NCBI GenBank assembly: GCA_019722365.1
Contig: JADFUC010000290.1
Location: 1-64,000, forward strand
Origin: Lithospermum erythrorhizon
Lineage: Eukaryota; Streptophyta; Magnoliopsida; Boraginales; Boraginaceae
DNA: 64,000 nt
Direction of reading: 5' to 3'
Positions 1 through 13,494 of this stretch are shown here, one piece after another. The notes below the pieces were generated by a model. The model had not been told where the DNA came from, searched no databases, and was given only the letters and a program-made list of their open reading frames with translations. Every line of letters starts with the position of its first letter. The first letter of the stretch is position 1. The position numbers and the translations under genes were made by a program.

Positions 1-2150
1 CTCCAGTGTGCTTCGTTCAGTTACGTATTGCTATGTTGGTGTTGTGAATTATAGTTTATGATAAGGAGTTTGACCCCGGAGCTAAGGATGATCCTCCGAC
101 TTGGGGTAGTTACCTTTACCTTACATTTGTTATTAGTTCTGTTTCTAACTTTTAACAATACTTGTTGTTTTGATGAGGCATTGATTGGCCACCTCCACGA
201 GCCAAATAGAGGAGATTGATTTTTGTCTGATGTTGAGAGCCTTTCCTTTTTGATAAATTGTGAATCGCGTCAAGTCAAGCCAAAGTCTATGGTACTGATT
301 TCCACCGGCTACCCACTTCTTCACCGCAAATACATCATCCTGAAATTTGACGATAATAAAGAGATAGCGAGTGCATTTCCCGCTCTTGCCGCAAAACGCC
401 GAAGAAGAATTGTCCCGCCTCGAGAAACCTTCTAAAGTCTTGGCTCGAGATTACGAGGAAGCAGTCCATTCCCGAGGGTTGTTCTCAGTGGGCGGTAATT
501 TCAAAGGCGTACTCCGACCCCGTGGTTATGGAGGCGTCTTTTGACTCTGTTATCCGATCCCAGAATCGTCTTAATGAGAGTGCCGTCTGCATTCTGCGAG
601 GTAAGTTGAATGTCCACTTTTTCCCCCGAAGGCTCCTGCGACTCCTATTCTTGGCTTTGACGACCCTGAGAAGAGGAAGTATGTCATAGGGAAGGAAAAG
701 CGGCCATGCTTGCATATGATAGAAATATCTTGAGATAAAACTGAATCAACACGAAGGTCTCTTATTTCGCCTCGGAATGCTAGGAAATTCCATTGTCGCC
801 TTACTCGTACTTTTGTCCAAGAAAAGGCGGCTCGATACAAGCCTACCGAGATCCCACATGCGGCTACCATTTCGATCCTATGAAGCATGTTGTTCAGAGA
901 TTAGTTGTTAATATTTCCGTATACCGCCCGATTTGATGCCTTTCCTGAAAGCAATTTTTAAATTTATCATTGTCGATTCATGTTTATTACTTAAGTTACT
1001 CACATTTTTGGGAGGCAGTGATCATGGCTTTCAGTGAATAGTGCTCTTGATGTCGACTCAGTATCAAAGAAGGCCTTTTTGTAAGAATAATAGCATAAAA
1101 GGCTTGGACAGAAGCGAGCCCAACCTCGAGGCGAGTTGGAGGTTGCTTGACCATGGCTGAGGAGGCGTGTGGAAAAGGTAAGACAATTTAGTCTAGAACT
1201 TCGCCAAGGAGAAGAAGGTACTTTCCGAGAGCGGTCTTCAGAATCTTGGGGCGTTGAGAGAGCCAAGCGATTTCTAAAAGGGGCTGTTTCTTGCTTCCAT
1301 TATAGTATTTGTTGAGTGAAGTATGCCTTGAGGGCGGCCGAAGCCCTTGATAAAACCCAACAACGATAGAGGCCTTGACTCTACGGCGTACATTTGCCGG
1401 CGTTGATTAAGCGGAGCGAAGATCGGGAGTTTATTTTTAACTTGATCCCAGTATGAATCCGAGATTTGTAGCGAGTGTGTACTGCCGCCGCTCTTACCGC
1501 GAGCGCCAGGATCCACTTTCCTAATCTCGCTTACCCGCTGCGAAGAGAAAGCCTTAAAGCCCATTTGGAATTGGTATGGCCAGCTTTACTGAGGCTTGCT
1601 CGCCAGTAATTATTTTTAGCTCACGAAGATTCATTTTGCTCATGATAATTCTATTTTTTAGCTCTGATGTAAAAACAATGTTTTCTCTCGTGTTTTCCTA
1701 CGTCTTTTCTTATAATTTCGCACTTTTCGCATGTTTCTGTTGTTGTATACATCCTTGCCCCATTGTGATAGTTGTTTTGTTCTATCAAAGGGACTATACT
1801 TGATTTTAGTCATTAGGCTCTTAGTAGGTAATACTTTATGTGAATTAGTTACTTTATCACGAGTTCGTGCTTTTACGCTTCACGAGGAAGGAGGTTGTAT
1901 TATTGCGACTATTCTCTTGAGCGAAGATTATCTGAACTACTTTAGTTTTAAAGGGTATCTATTCAACTTGTAAGGGGAGGATTCGCCTAAGCGAATGTTT
2001 CACCTTAATAGATGTGGTACCTTCTTTTGAAGGGTATAAGGTATCTGCTTGGGCGAATGTTTCTTTTTGGTGCTTAAGGTGAATGATCAATTCAGCCTTA
2101 AGACCATATGATTTTCAAAACATTGTTATGAGAAATTACAACATATAAAT
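1..2150. other. Unassigned repeat-like DNA
   Basis: I recognise no gene here. Short open stretches on both strands (for example plus 223-435 and minus 1,274-1,564) are broken and match no domain I know. Between 1,985 and 2,095 the motif GCGAATGTTTC occurs twice, and CACCTTAA near the first copy is mirrored by TTAAGGTG near the second. Because the integrase end of a minus-strand Ty3 element lies just to the right, this stretch may hold its 3' untranslated region and LTR, but I could not pair it with a second LTR. That link is inference. Confidence 0.3.
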
Positions 2151-2189
2151 GGTGGTGGATTGAACCAAACACGAGCTCTTTATTCATAA

Positions 2190-5100
2190 AGATGAGTGGC
2201 GGTCTCATGAGACCACAGTACATTAAAAGTAGTGGAAAAATTCATCAAACATATTATTTTGCCAAGTTAGAAGCTTCTTTATGTCGAGATCGCATCTCCG
2301 TTTCTGTCTTTCTGGCTAAAACATGTCTTTGGGCGATCACTTTCGGCGATGTGATAAGGCCACTTGCCTTCGAACTTTAAAACATCGCTTGCAGGATGAG
2401 TGATCGAATACAACCTTAGCACCAAGTCACCCATTTTGAATTGCTTATTCTTCACTCGCCGATTATAGGTGCGAGCCATGAGGTGCTTGCATTTTGTATA
2501 GGTCATGATCACGTAGCTTATCCACAAAGTTAAGTTGCTCACTCATTCGCTGATTATTTTCTCCTTTGTTGAACCCTAGTTGGCAAAAAGTAGGTAATCC
2601 AGCCTCGGCGGGAAGTACCGCTTCAAAACCATACACTAAATTTGAAGGTGTCTAAATCAAGTAGCATGCGAGAAGGGAGTTGTCCTAAGGGACCGTAGGA
2701 CCACGAGGAAGTTAAATTGATCATTGCTTTCACTTCAGGCTCGATGGAATCATGTTAATGCCGCTTGAAAATTATCGATTTATCAACCTAACTGACCATT
2801 GCAGCGGATAATAGGCTGGTGAAACCAGAATTGTTCTATATTATACTTTTATTGGGTGCCCATTCCTCACTTTCAATGGCCCGTGATGGGGAGACAATAT
2901 GCTTGAGAGACCCGAAGCAGTGATACTTTTATGTTTCCACAAGAATTTCACTATCTTATCCTTTGCTTTTGTTTTCTTAGAGGCGCTTTCGATCCGTTGC
3001 TAATGATGGTCCATGCTTGACATTTTACATACTCGGCTTCCTTTTGCTGGGCGATTTTCTACCAGAGTCAATTCCAGCATGGGCGAATGGTACTAAGGAT
3101 TTAATATCGGGGTCATGGATATGGTGGAGTTGAGTGTTAGGTGGGTCCGTCCGTTGACACCACGTCGCGCCCTCTTTGCCGCCAGAGTTCATTTTGCATA
3201 TTAACTTTAATCATGGTAGGCGAGAGGTACCCGATACGTGTGATTTTTACTGCGGCGATCTTTCTCCATTTAGCAGATTCACACGTCCTCGGTGTCACGC
3301 CGACCGTTCTTGGGTATATGCTAGCAGGGGAGACACGACTAAGCGGCGGACCGTCCACCATGACTTGTCTGACTCTTGTCATGTGGCTAAAATTTCAGAT
3401 TTTTTATTTTTCGAGCTTGATTACACTTTCGAGTTGACCGGTGGCAGTATTGTGCTATGGGGTCCTACAGTCTTAAAGTTATTTACAACATTGGTAAACC
3501 CCTTAATTATTTCCTTAGAGGCGAGGATTCTTGCGAGATCTCACATAGAACTTCTTTAGGCGATTCATGGGTGGTTGCGGTCGTGATAGGTGAATTGACT
3601 TCCTTCATTTTTTTGAGCATAGGGGTATGTAATTTCAAGGAGCTGATTTGCCAGGTCCTTTGGCCGGTTGGATGGCTGCTTGTAGTATTTTACGGTTTGT
3701 AATAACACAGCGTATTCCTTTGAGAGCTTTGGTATATGATCAATTTTGAGTCTTTTTTTACCCCAAATCAAATTGACTCCCGATGATTTAACTATGGCCA
3801 ATCACATGACAATGCCTCGTATTTTGATTAAATCGCGTACTCATTTGATCAGCATCATTTTGGACTACAATTTGAATTCGATAACTTGACCATACCGTTG
3901 CGGCCCGAATCTACAAAGGCATTTCCAACAAAGGGTTTGTTTCGTTTCTCTTTCAAAAGTAAATTTCAATCCGCTAACGATAAAGTTTGAGTTGCGCATT
4001 CAATCACAAAATTCGCTAAAGCTTGAGCCTTGATGTTGGTGTGAGAGACATAGGAAATGTCGAACTCGCTTAATTGTATAGCCTAAGTGGTTAATCTTCA
4101 CGATAGGCGGGGACTTGTGATAACTCTTCATTTGTTGATAAATCACCACTTGAATCGGACTCAGAGTATATCTTTAACTTACTTGAGATAAGCCCAGGGG
4201 CGAAGGCGAAGCTTTGTCTATGATGGGATACTTTTTCTTACACTCCGTATGGGCTAGAAGCAAATAATAGATTGGCCTTTGTTGGCCCTCGATTTAGATG
4301 GTTATGGCTACTCCGCAGGTCCCATTTGACACGATGAGGTATAACTGTAAAATTTCCCCTTGTTCTAGTTGTGACAATAGCTTGGGTGAGCTTAAATATT
4401 CCTTTAATTCTTGAAATCCTTACTTCATTTATCTGTCCAATGAAATGTGGTATTAGAAGGCTACTTTAAGATTCTTGGAAAGGGGTAAGTTCCTTTCCAT
4501 ACGGACTTGAGGAACCAACTTAAAGTACTTGAGACACCCGTGAGTTTTACAGATATCTTTATATTCCGAGGGGCACATATCAGTATAGCCTTAACGAATT
4601 TTTTTCAGGATTCGGCTCGATTCCCGTTAAGATTTGATCGTGTAACCTAGGAATTTTCGAGAGTTACACGAGCGAGCACTTATACGGAATAATCCACGAG
4701 CTTATTCCTCTTGGTGGTCCGACATTTTCACATGAGAATTCTTCAAATGGTCCTCTCGGACGCACTCTTTTACTAACGTGTCATCAAAATATATATCTTT
4801 ATATTTCGATCCAATCTAGCCGAATATGGAGTTAACCGTTTCTTTGATAAAGTAAGCTGACATTCTTCGCTTTTTGAGGGCATTACCTTCCAACAATATA
4901 ATTCATATTCGATTATAAAAGTATTTTCTCTTCATCCTCGGTAAATGCTTGATTTGGTGATACCACAGTGAAGCGTCCATAAAATCAAAGAACCGGCGGG
5001 TAAAGGGTATAAAAGACATGCTTTGTTTGAACTTGTGAGAGTCTGTAGCCATCCTCAGTTCGTTTGATTTCTTAACATTATTCCATTTTGCAATCCATTA

Positions 5101-5280
5101 CAGGCTGAGTTCGCGAAGATAAATATACGCTTTTTCGATAACAACTCAACCACATTGCTTCTTGATTAACTTCTCGTTTATTGAATGTTCACTTCTTTTG
5201 TTTAATGGGTTTGTACATAGAGTCAACATGCGGCACATGCGGGCGGCAGTATTAATACATCGGAACATATCCCTACAGGC
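2190..5280 (-). mobile_element. Ty3/gypsy Tat-lineage pol remnant (RT, RNase H, integrase)
   Basis: This is a broken minus-strand polyprotein of a Ty3/gypsy retrotransposon, read from right to left. At about 4,930-4,550 the reverse transcriptase palm region is visible in shifted frames, including a degenerate YVDDMLVKS region followed by SASER. At about 4,550-4,200 comes an RNase H-connection region with KLTG...LSWFLKSV, typical of the Tat/Ogre lineage. Near 3,330-3,190 is the integrase zinc-binding stretch (KITRIGYLSPTM, where GYYWPTM is usual). At 2,542-2,279 is the integrase C-terminal module (YNRRVKNKQFKMGDLVLR). Several stops and frameshifts break the frame, so it cannot encode a working enzyme. 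Lineage assignment rests on recalled family patterns. Confidence 0.75.
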
Positions 5281-6249
5281 CCCACGCAAATGATATATCT
5301 TTATATTCCCGAATCAAGGGCATCGATCCTTAACTTTTATAGTGCTTCGTTTTCAACATCGTTTCAGCTCGGGCATTTTCTGCAGTTCCTTTTTATTGAA
5401 TGGAACCTTAACAATCTCCTCATGAGGAACTGGTCTCTTGAGGTTTTCTTGCTCCTTTGTACGTTGTCCACTTTCATTACGGGCCCACCAAAGCAGTGGT
5501 CATCACCTCATGATGATTTTCTCGACCGCGTTTCCTTGTTTTTTCTGGTTCTTTTCCCAAAGGTGGAACCGAAGTTTGATAACACCTTCGGCGCTTTTTC
5601 GATTGCGGCGTATTTGCTGCTTATGCCCCCTGCAGTTTGAGGCTTTGTCTTGAAGTGCAGGAAAGCAATCTCTCCAGTTAATATCGATCGTCCGATCAAA
5701 TCCGTTGGATGATAGGTAGGGATATGCGGTAGGCCCAGGTTCTAATTGTAGAATTTTTTTGCACGATCCCATGATGAAGTCAAAGGGATTTCCATCCACA
5801 GCTTTAGATACACGAAGATACTTGATGAACCACATTGCCAAGAAGTGTATTACGTGGTTATGTAACATGTTCTTGAGTAATCCTAGTTTGCTCATTGGGT
5901 GGAAAGAAATTTTTGTCTCTGCCAGATACGATTATCCGCTCGCGTCGCTTTTACATGGTGTAATTAGCAATGGCGTAGCTATTACCCGCGATCATCATGA
6001 GGAGCCAACTCGAGGCCACGTAATTGACATCAGAAAGAAATAGTTTGCACAAAATGTTGGAGTGGATGAGGGAGGAATATACTTCTCTTCTAGCATAATT
6101 CTTTCGAGAATTCCCTCGAGTCAGCCCCCGCCCACCGTTACCCACAGATATTGTGTCAATGCGACCGGTCAATCTAAGTGGCAAATCACGCCTATTTCTA
6201 TTTTCCTCGCCAGGAGGTGGAATCGCGACATTGCCTTGGGTAATTTCGG
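5281..6249. other. Junction DNA between two Ty3 fragments
   Basis: This stretch separates the Tat-type pol piece on the left from the Tekay-like RT piece on the right. Open stretches exist on both strands (plus 5,290-5,640 and minus 5,503-5,895), but neither matches a domain I recognise. It may contain degraded RT or protease sequence of the Tat element. I cannot place the exact breakpoint. Confidence 0.3.
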
Positions 6250-8820
6250 TCTCAACACAATTCTCAGTGCTCTTTGACAGTCGCACTTAGAAAATTTAGC
6301 ATACAATTCGTTTCTCCTCGAAATTCTCGAGCGCGATTCTCAAAAGTGCTCTAAATTGCTTTCTCCTACATTTTCTTTACAATATATTAAAATGTGGCCG
6401 ATAAAAGCACCACCATAAATTTATCCCAAATAAAGCGGAATACCCAGTTCATAAAGGTCCGTAAATCTTAGTAGAAGCGTTCGTCCGATCAATGGCATTA
6501 CCAAAAACTGCGTAGTGCTCGTATTTTTGATTACAAATGTGACCCGATACATCATCCTCTTTCCAATCTCATTGATGGTAACTTTTGACCTCATCCAATC
6601 TTACAGAAAATACACGGGCATCCACTTTCAATTAATCAAGCAGATCATCAATCTAGGCAACGGATATAGATTCTTAATTGTTACTTGATTTTAGCTTGCT
6701 GTCAATCTGGCGACCTGAGAGATCATCCTTAGCTGGCCATTGGAAAGAGCAAAGCGACACGGGGAGCACCCAAGGTGAGGCTACTTGAAGGTAGAATGAA
6801 TCCCTTATTTAACAGAATGCTGAGGTGGTCTTCAACTCAGCCCCAACTCTGAAGGAGCCATTTTTGTATGGTTCAGCTCAGTAATCGAGAGGAAGTAGTA
6901 CTTACCCGAGGGAGTAAATTCTATGGAAAACTCCACCCTCTTGTACATGAGGAAGTCACATGCGACTCCTCGAGAAACAAATGACAGCATTGTCTCTTCT
7001 GGACCTTTCTAGTTCGATCTCCTCCTTGCATAAATGACATGGGCAAGATAACCAAGCCCGGCGTCTTATAGGCAACTAAAGAAGGAAATGATGCAGAGAG
7101 GAAGAATAGTTCCTATGCTTTAGGAAAAGAATGCGATTTTCGAGGACTAGATATTTCGATATTCTTAAGATGACAATCTATTCTTGCGTGATATATATTA
7201 GCAATCCATCCCAAATAAGATCCCAAAATCATTCATTTCAAAGGGAGTAAATCTATCTACAGACATTGATTTTAAATACTTAAGGGCGATTTCTAAAGTA
7301 CCTCCACCATTCTTGTATTGAGGAAACACACCGGCGTTAGAATTAAAAGTGGTATAGCAAGAACTTCTCGAGTGATAGGAATATGTTGGGAAAATTTTAT
7401 AGATATGAATGAATGAGTAGCACCAGAATCAAACAAGACCTTAGCTTAACCCACTTGAAATTTGCAGTACACCTTCGCCCACTCTGGAGAATCCCGGAAA
7501 CCTGCTGAGTAGCGCAAATGCGACCCGTACCGAACTCCAGCGCCCACTTTGACTAGTTCCGATAATACCACCACGAATATTTCCGGCTCCATATCCGAAG
7601 TTTCCTCTACCGCTGAACCGATCTCAGCGATTTCCGCTACGATTCTCTTTGGAATCCGCTCACGAATAGTTGTATGGGGTAAAGAAACACTTGATACTAC
7701 CGGCATTTCTTGAGGCCGAGGGGGGCAATTACGGTAATGTGTCTTGGGCGTCGATAATGAAACAAATCACCTCTCTCTAAAGAACCAATCCACGAATCTT
7801 GTGACAGTCCACCTGACGCGAAAACCACGGTTTTCGCCCATCCTTTGAACACTGAGATCTTCGAGACCCATTAAATGAATTCTATCTGCCCAGGCAGTGA
7901 TTGCTAAAATCGAAATTTCTTTGAGGGCACTAATTTGACTACGACAGCTTGATTATTTGAAATGGGCGTCCACATAATTTGATTGGCCAACTATCCTAAA
8001 ACATCACTTGCATCCCTCTTTTCTCATTTAGTTGAAACTTCATTAACTCCGGCCTTGAGCATCATTCCAGCGTACTCGAAAATTCACCAAAAATTTCATG
8101 ACGACGGTAATGCGGATCTCCCCTGATTCCAGCCTGTCCGGAATCTGCCGATTTTCTTCACTCCGACTAATATGCACCTCCGGGGTGGCTTGACGTAGCT
8201 CATTTCGAACCTTTTCTACGTAGTCATTGACACTTTTTTCCCCATTTAGGATTGAACCAACTATCGCTCTAAAGAGACGGGGCATTATGCGTTCACTTCC
8301 TGATCGATCTCATTTGCTCTGACCCGTAAGCGCAAACTTGGTGCCGACTCTCCGTTGTTATTACTTACGCCCAGGCTTGAATATGATATCGGATCTGGGA
8401 TGAGAGTCGATGCGAATAAGTGAATCCAACAAACTTTGGTGGTCTTGGCTTGAGAAGCTTGATACGAATATTTTGCCCTACGACTCAAATTCTTTATGGC
8501 CGGTGATACCGATCTCTTGATCTAAATCCGTATTTACCTGAACATTTGTTCATGACTAGGCTAAATGCTTTATACAATGGTATCCACATTTTTTGCACCT
8601 CTCGGCCATCCTCGGACACCTCACCATGACTCCTCTTTGCTGCTTTCTTTGCTGCGCCTCTTGTAGCATCAAACCAATGAACCTAGAGTGGTGGCATCCT
8701 TGACAATGCGATATAACGAAAGAAGAGCGATTAGCCCCAAAGAGACTCAAATGCTCCACGATAACTCCATAACAAGCTGTAAATCACAGGCACATAACAC
8801 ACCGAAACCATATAGACCTT
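6250..8820 (-). mobile_element. Ty3/gypsy chromovirus (Tekay-like) gag-protease-RT remnant
   Basis: Reading right to left on the minus strand, a gag-like region lies at about 8,285-8,040 (NDYVEKVRNELRQ, then EIRITVVMKF). An aspartic protease follows at about 7,430-7,150, with the active-site motif LFDSGATHSFIS and, in a shifted frame, the later YHARIDCHLKN motif usual in chromoviruses. RT begins near 6,900 with a VEFSIEFTPS stretch, shows NQVTIKNLYPLPR near 6,680, and continues to about 6,260. Frameshifts and stops interrupt every domain. A Cys-rich stretch near 8,560-8,640 (CKKCGYHCIKH) could be a zinc knuckle but sits oddly upstream of gag. The element has no recognisable RNase H or integrase of its own here, so it is truncated at the left. 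Confidence 0.75.
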
Positions 8821-8841
8821 GAAACTGGGCTCACGATACCA
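8821..8841 (-). other. tRNA-iMet primer binding site of the Tekay-like element
   Basis: On the minus strand the sequence TGGTATCGTGAGCCCAGTTT directly follows an LTR-like end in ..TTACA. It closely resembles the plant initiator-tRNA-Met primer site TGGTATCAGAGC plus the usual following bases. It has a small substitution/insertion at its centre. Its place between the LTR and the gag remnant supports the call. Confidence 0.75.
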
Positions 8842-8845
8842 AAAT

Positions 8846-10034
8846 TGTAATGACATGAATTAAGTGGCGCGAGTTAAGACCATTATCAACTTTGAACTTT
8901 GAGTGACCGAATTGATGGATATGTGACATAAAAGACTTCAGAAATTGATAATAATGGCATTAATAGTACTTGTATCCGTCGAGGTGAGCCAATAACGCTT
9001 CCAACTTTGAGCAAATAAATCAACATATAATGTACATCGATATAAGACTAAAACAACCAAACATTATTAACTCCAAAATCGTCATAGTAATGAGTATGGT
9101 CTAACGTGACTCTCCACAGAAAAATGAAACATATGTTTTGAGGGGATGGAAGCAAAGGAATCGATAGATGAAGGACCGTTGATGACTTTAGCCACGGTAT
9201 GCCGCTACGATATTGTTGTGGCTTTGCCAGTAAAACTCCTGCGGCCTCAGCCGATCACTCTGGCCAACAACTGAGGCATAAAATGCTACTCATAGAAAAT
9301 GGAGTAGGCTACGAGTTTAGTGAATAAATATTATTGCGCGGGTGGTAACCAACCACTTGTCGTGCGCGTAATAGCAAAGGCATAATTTTACCAAATCATA
9401 AACACGGGCATAATATTATGAGTCAAACGCATCGGCGTTTGTATCAAATAACAACTTATGAATCAACGCTAGGGGTTGCGAATACGGTAAAACCATCAGC
9501 GACACTTGGCGTCGCAGCTATCGACATAATACTAACCGTCATAAAAGCGCGCTCCAGCTGGCCATTAAAAAGCCAGCGAGCATATGTATAAATATATGCT
9601 TATAGGCACCACCACTGCGGGGAGCCTGCGTAATACATGCGACCGCGAGGTTATCTACCGCATGGGACACACGTCTACAAATACGTAGCTCGTATCTTTG
9701 TGGCGCTCAGTATGTTAAGCGGCTCTTGCTAGCGGGATCAGGTATAGAATATCCATGAGCCACCAATAAATCTCACGACTAAACTTATCAACCCATTACT
9801 TAAACGTAAAGTATAATATTTCATTGCTCAGCGCCCACATATCTGATATAACCAACTATTTAGCATGACTCAGTCGGCGACAACGTGTATATGATACGTA
9901 ACACCATATGTAATAGAAGTTACCATCACGTGAGATATGTACTCACCTCGGCCAATGAAAATCTACTAGTATTGACTAATAGTTAGTCAAACACCGGTTC
10001 TCGTCGACTCCCCATTAGCTTGATTTCATGTTAA
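8846..10034 (-). repeat. 5' LTR (or its remnant) of the Tekay-like element
   Basis: The block runs from TGTAATGACA beside the primer site to a possible terminal ..GTTAACA at 10,034, giving TG...CA ends when read on the minus strand. No gene is seen. Near 9,940 it contains GTACTCACCTCGGCC, a motif shared with the other LTR-like blocks near 16.5, 25.9 and 46.5 kb. The outer edge is a guess because no partner LTR or target duplication was found. Confidence 0.5.
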
Positions 10035-11400
10035 CATCATTTATGCTTTTTACTCTAATATAGTTATTATAACCTTTTGAGTTGTAGACTTGTTTTACAC
10101 TTGAACATTTTAATTCTTTAACTTCCTTTTTTAAAGTATTGTTTTTAACTGATATAAATGCGAATATTGTTATTATTTTTAGAATTTAACTTCCTTTTTT
10201 AAAGTATCATTTTTCACTTTAGAATTTTCTCCATTTTTTAATTCTTTAATTTCCGATATTACCTAATAAAAACCCAACAACCTCGATATGTTATCTAGCT
10301 CGAAATGTGTTAAGATCGACCGTTCATTAATGAAATATGAATTTTCAATTGTTTTAATTGTCTCACCGACAATATAATTATTTATTTCATGAATATACAC
10401 TTTACAGCCATTTAACTTACAAAAATCATAATAAATAGAAAATAACTCAAAATCGAGAACTTTAACACGATCAACTCAAAGAATGTTATAGTTTATAAAC
10501 CTAAATGATCACATTTGAATCCCACATTTCCCTATTTATTTCTATTTATCTTTAATTCGACTGATAGTCAATAATTACATGAATCGACATAAATGGCACC
10601 TTGAAGTATTGTTATCATCAAAAGAGGTTAAAAATCCTTATTTATACTTAGATTAAAAACATGCATGGCGAAGATTGAATATTTTCTAAATTTTAAATCA
10701 AAGTCAACAAAAGTCAACAATAAAAATAGATTATAATCAAAGAGACAATTTATACCTTAAAATTATTAGAATGCTTGGGGATGAAGCTTTGAGGCTTGAT
10801 TTTTTACTTCAAAAATAGAAAAATTTTGGGATAGAGGGAGAGTGGATGGCTATAGAAAATGGAGGATGGCCAGCTTTTCTTTATTTTGATATTAAGAAAG
10901 CTTTTTAATAAGCTTACTCAGCTATAGTTAAGTTACCCTAATACAAATTAGTTTAAGTAGTGGTTTCGTGATAAAAATAATGGAATGGTTTATGGTTTTG
11001 TGTTATAATGTCAAATTAAATGTAAAATGATAATATATATATATATATCATGACAAATACTACGCCTAAAATTATTTTAGAGGTTACAAATTCATGTTAT
11101 AGAAACAAAACTTGCTTCTGGCCTCTCCAGAATTGTTGCTACGCTTGAGGTGTGCGAGTCAACCGGTATAATATTATTTTTTAAATAATTTCTCAAGAAA
11201 TATTTAATACACTCACGTGTGGCTTTGAAGCTAACAAAATAGGCCATAATTAAATAATGACTTTCCATAGGGTTATTTGACTTTAAAATTTCTGTGTGTG
11301 TGTGTAATGCCGGATGTCTTTGTGTTAGCCATAAAAAGCATCAGTAGCATATGAATTAATTGAGTTCGTTGGCAACTCCATACCAACCATCGCGTTCAGC
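10035..11400. other. AT-rich spacer without a gene
   Basis: No coding signal is visible. It contains a direct repeat of ACTTCCTTTTTTAAAGTAT (first near 10,120, again near 10,190), a TA dinucleotide run at about 11,033-11,048, and a short GT run near 11,292-11,304. Confidence 0.6.
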
Positions 11401-11405
11401 TTAAA

Positions 11406-12230
11406 CTATTCGGAACGCGGCATGATGTCCATATCATTCGTTGTGATGGTCATTTGAGCCAATAATCCTTTCAAATTCTTTTCGGATCTCCTATGCCACC
11501 TGCATCGCTTTGAATTGGGGCAAAGTGAACCCCATCGTATAGTACAACGCTTAGCCTGGCCCGTAAAACGCACGCAGACAACCGTGTACAAAAACGGTTC
11601 ATTCTTCCCGGTACTTGGTGGCCAACACCGTCTGTTTGAATTCATCGAACTCTCTTTTTTTATTCGCAAGAAGTTCTTGTAATAAAGATGCATTAGCATC
11701 CATTGATGGACTGCCCGTGTACCGATGGCCTATGTTAGCTGTCCTTGCACTACCATACTCTGGAAGCATAGAATTAGTATATAAGGGACTGTATGTTGGT
11801 GTATAAGGAGGGTCATCAGTATGATACGATTCCCTTTCCCTGTGCTCATGTTCTGCGCGAGCTGCTTCCTCATCAAGCCTTTCTCGCTCTTCACGAACTA
11901 GTCTATCTCTTTCTAGGATAAGGTCTACTCACAAATAATCTCTTTGTCCCGCTGCTTAAAAAGCCATTGCACTTCTCACTAATGTCCTCGCGGTAATCCT
12001 GTCATTGGGAACCGCGGAGAATACCCGTTGTTGTTCGACGGAATTGTATATCCATATGTACTCAGTTGCTCAGCCGTACGAAATACATATATATTTCTCT
12101 GTAGGCTTTGAGAACTTGATTAGCATTCTCATGCATTTTATATTTGATTCGCTTAGATTTCGCTGGCGAGGGGCTTCGATCTTGATCCATTTTCACTACC
12201 GGGCGAATCAACTGACTTTATCACTATGAT
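11406..12230 (-). pseudogene. Unidentified coding remnant with charged Glu/Arg-rich stretch
   Basis: Read on the minus strand with a few frameshifts, this stretch gives protein-like sequence. There is a Ser/Pro/Lys-rich start near 12,200 (RSPSPAKSKRIKYK), then an Arg/Glu-rich, probably coiled segment near 11,900-11,830 (RLVREERERLDEEAARAEHE). A Pro/Tyr-rich part follows (PPYTPTYSPLYT), then a Leu-rich part near 11,700-11,640 (LLQELLANKKRELDEFKQTV). I do not recognise the family. The composition would fit a gag-like or transposon-associated protein as well as a decayed host gene. Confidence 0.35.
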
Positions 12231-12956
12231 TTTGTGAGTAGAAATCCTTCGGGAGGTATATATCGTTGTGTTCTGTGCTTTGGATTACTTGACTTGAATG
12301 ACTTCCCTTTAGCGATTGATATGTCTTCGAGTCACCTTTTAGACTTCAGCAGCGATCGGAGACCTAATTCACAAACACTGACGATCAAGTTAGTAAATGA
12401 GTCTAAAATAGGGTGAAAAGTACTAAGAGGAATTTTGCGACACTTTAAACGGCCGAAGGAAGAAGAATATTTATGTGCATAGTTCAAGGTACGACCGGCT
12501 TAAATCGATCAATGTAGTGCAACATTTGCCCTTTACAGCTTGGGTTTGGTACAATCGATACGGACTCAAGACGCATTTGGGTTAAGGCCCCATATCCGCA
12601 GAGACGGTTCGTTATTCAGATAAATGTATACAAATCTACCCTTTAGGTTATTTATTTTATCCCACATCAGGATGTACTGTTTTGCCCTGCATAAACATTA
12701 TTATTGGTAAACATTTGTTTAAGCATGTAAGTCAAGCTGTCCAAAGTAATTAAGATTCTTCCATTGAAATGTATGATGTATCTGATAAAAAGAAAGAAAC
12801 ATTTAGAGTTAAGAATGATAAAAAAATATAATTATTGAATTAATTATATAGATCGTCAGTTATAATTTATGTGACATTCTATGAACATGTATTCCTTTAA
12901 GAATATAACACATGTACTTTATTGTATACTTTAAAATTTGATTTAAATATGTGTTG

Positions 12957-13494
12957 TGATTTAAGGAATAATTCAATCACCAAATCTAAGAAAACAATGA
13001 TAAAAACAGAAGTAAAGGCGGAAAAATAAACAACACACGATTTTATACAGTCCCTCTCAATGTAGGTACGCCCCTGCCGTAGAACTACTCAAAACCAAAA
13101 TCTAAATATTGTTACAATCACCTATCAAGCTCTTAAACCTCAATTTAGTAATAGTTTATAGCACAACATTCTCAATCATTAAAGCCTCTTACAATATATT
13201 TCATGATGATTCAATAATATTCTCTCAATAAATTATTTAGATGATGCCTTGTGATAGAAAACATATAAAAAAGCTCCTCTATATTTATAGGAAACTCTAA
13301 CCAAACTTGGCTCAAAATAGGCAACAAATAGAGTCCAACCACTAAATCGCTTCTCACCGCATGTCGACCATCGAGACCCTGGGGTCTCGGGGAAGCTCCT
13401 AACAAAATTCTCGGGTCTGGCCAGACGATTTCCCATCGGCACTGGGGTCTCATGGAAACCTTCCAAAACCACCAATGGCTTCAAAATCTCAACA
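12957..13494 (-). repeat. Copia LTR, left copy (3' LTR)
   Basis: About 538 bp. On the minus strand it begins TGTTGAGATTTTGAAGCC right after a purine-rich tract (AAGCGGGAGAT), the normal polypurine-tract/LTR junction. It lies just downstream of an RNase H remnant. It shares long blocks with 30,841-31,399, including AATTCAATCACCAAATCTAA, CAATAAATTATTT and the repeated GGGGTCTCG stretch. The copies differ by many substitutions and indels. Confidence 0.75.

Noticed and set aside
1..900. A plus-strand host gene around 223-900
   Set aside because: Frames shift every 100-200 bases and no family or splice pattern could be supported.
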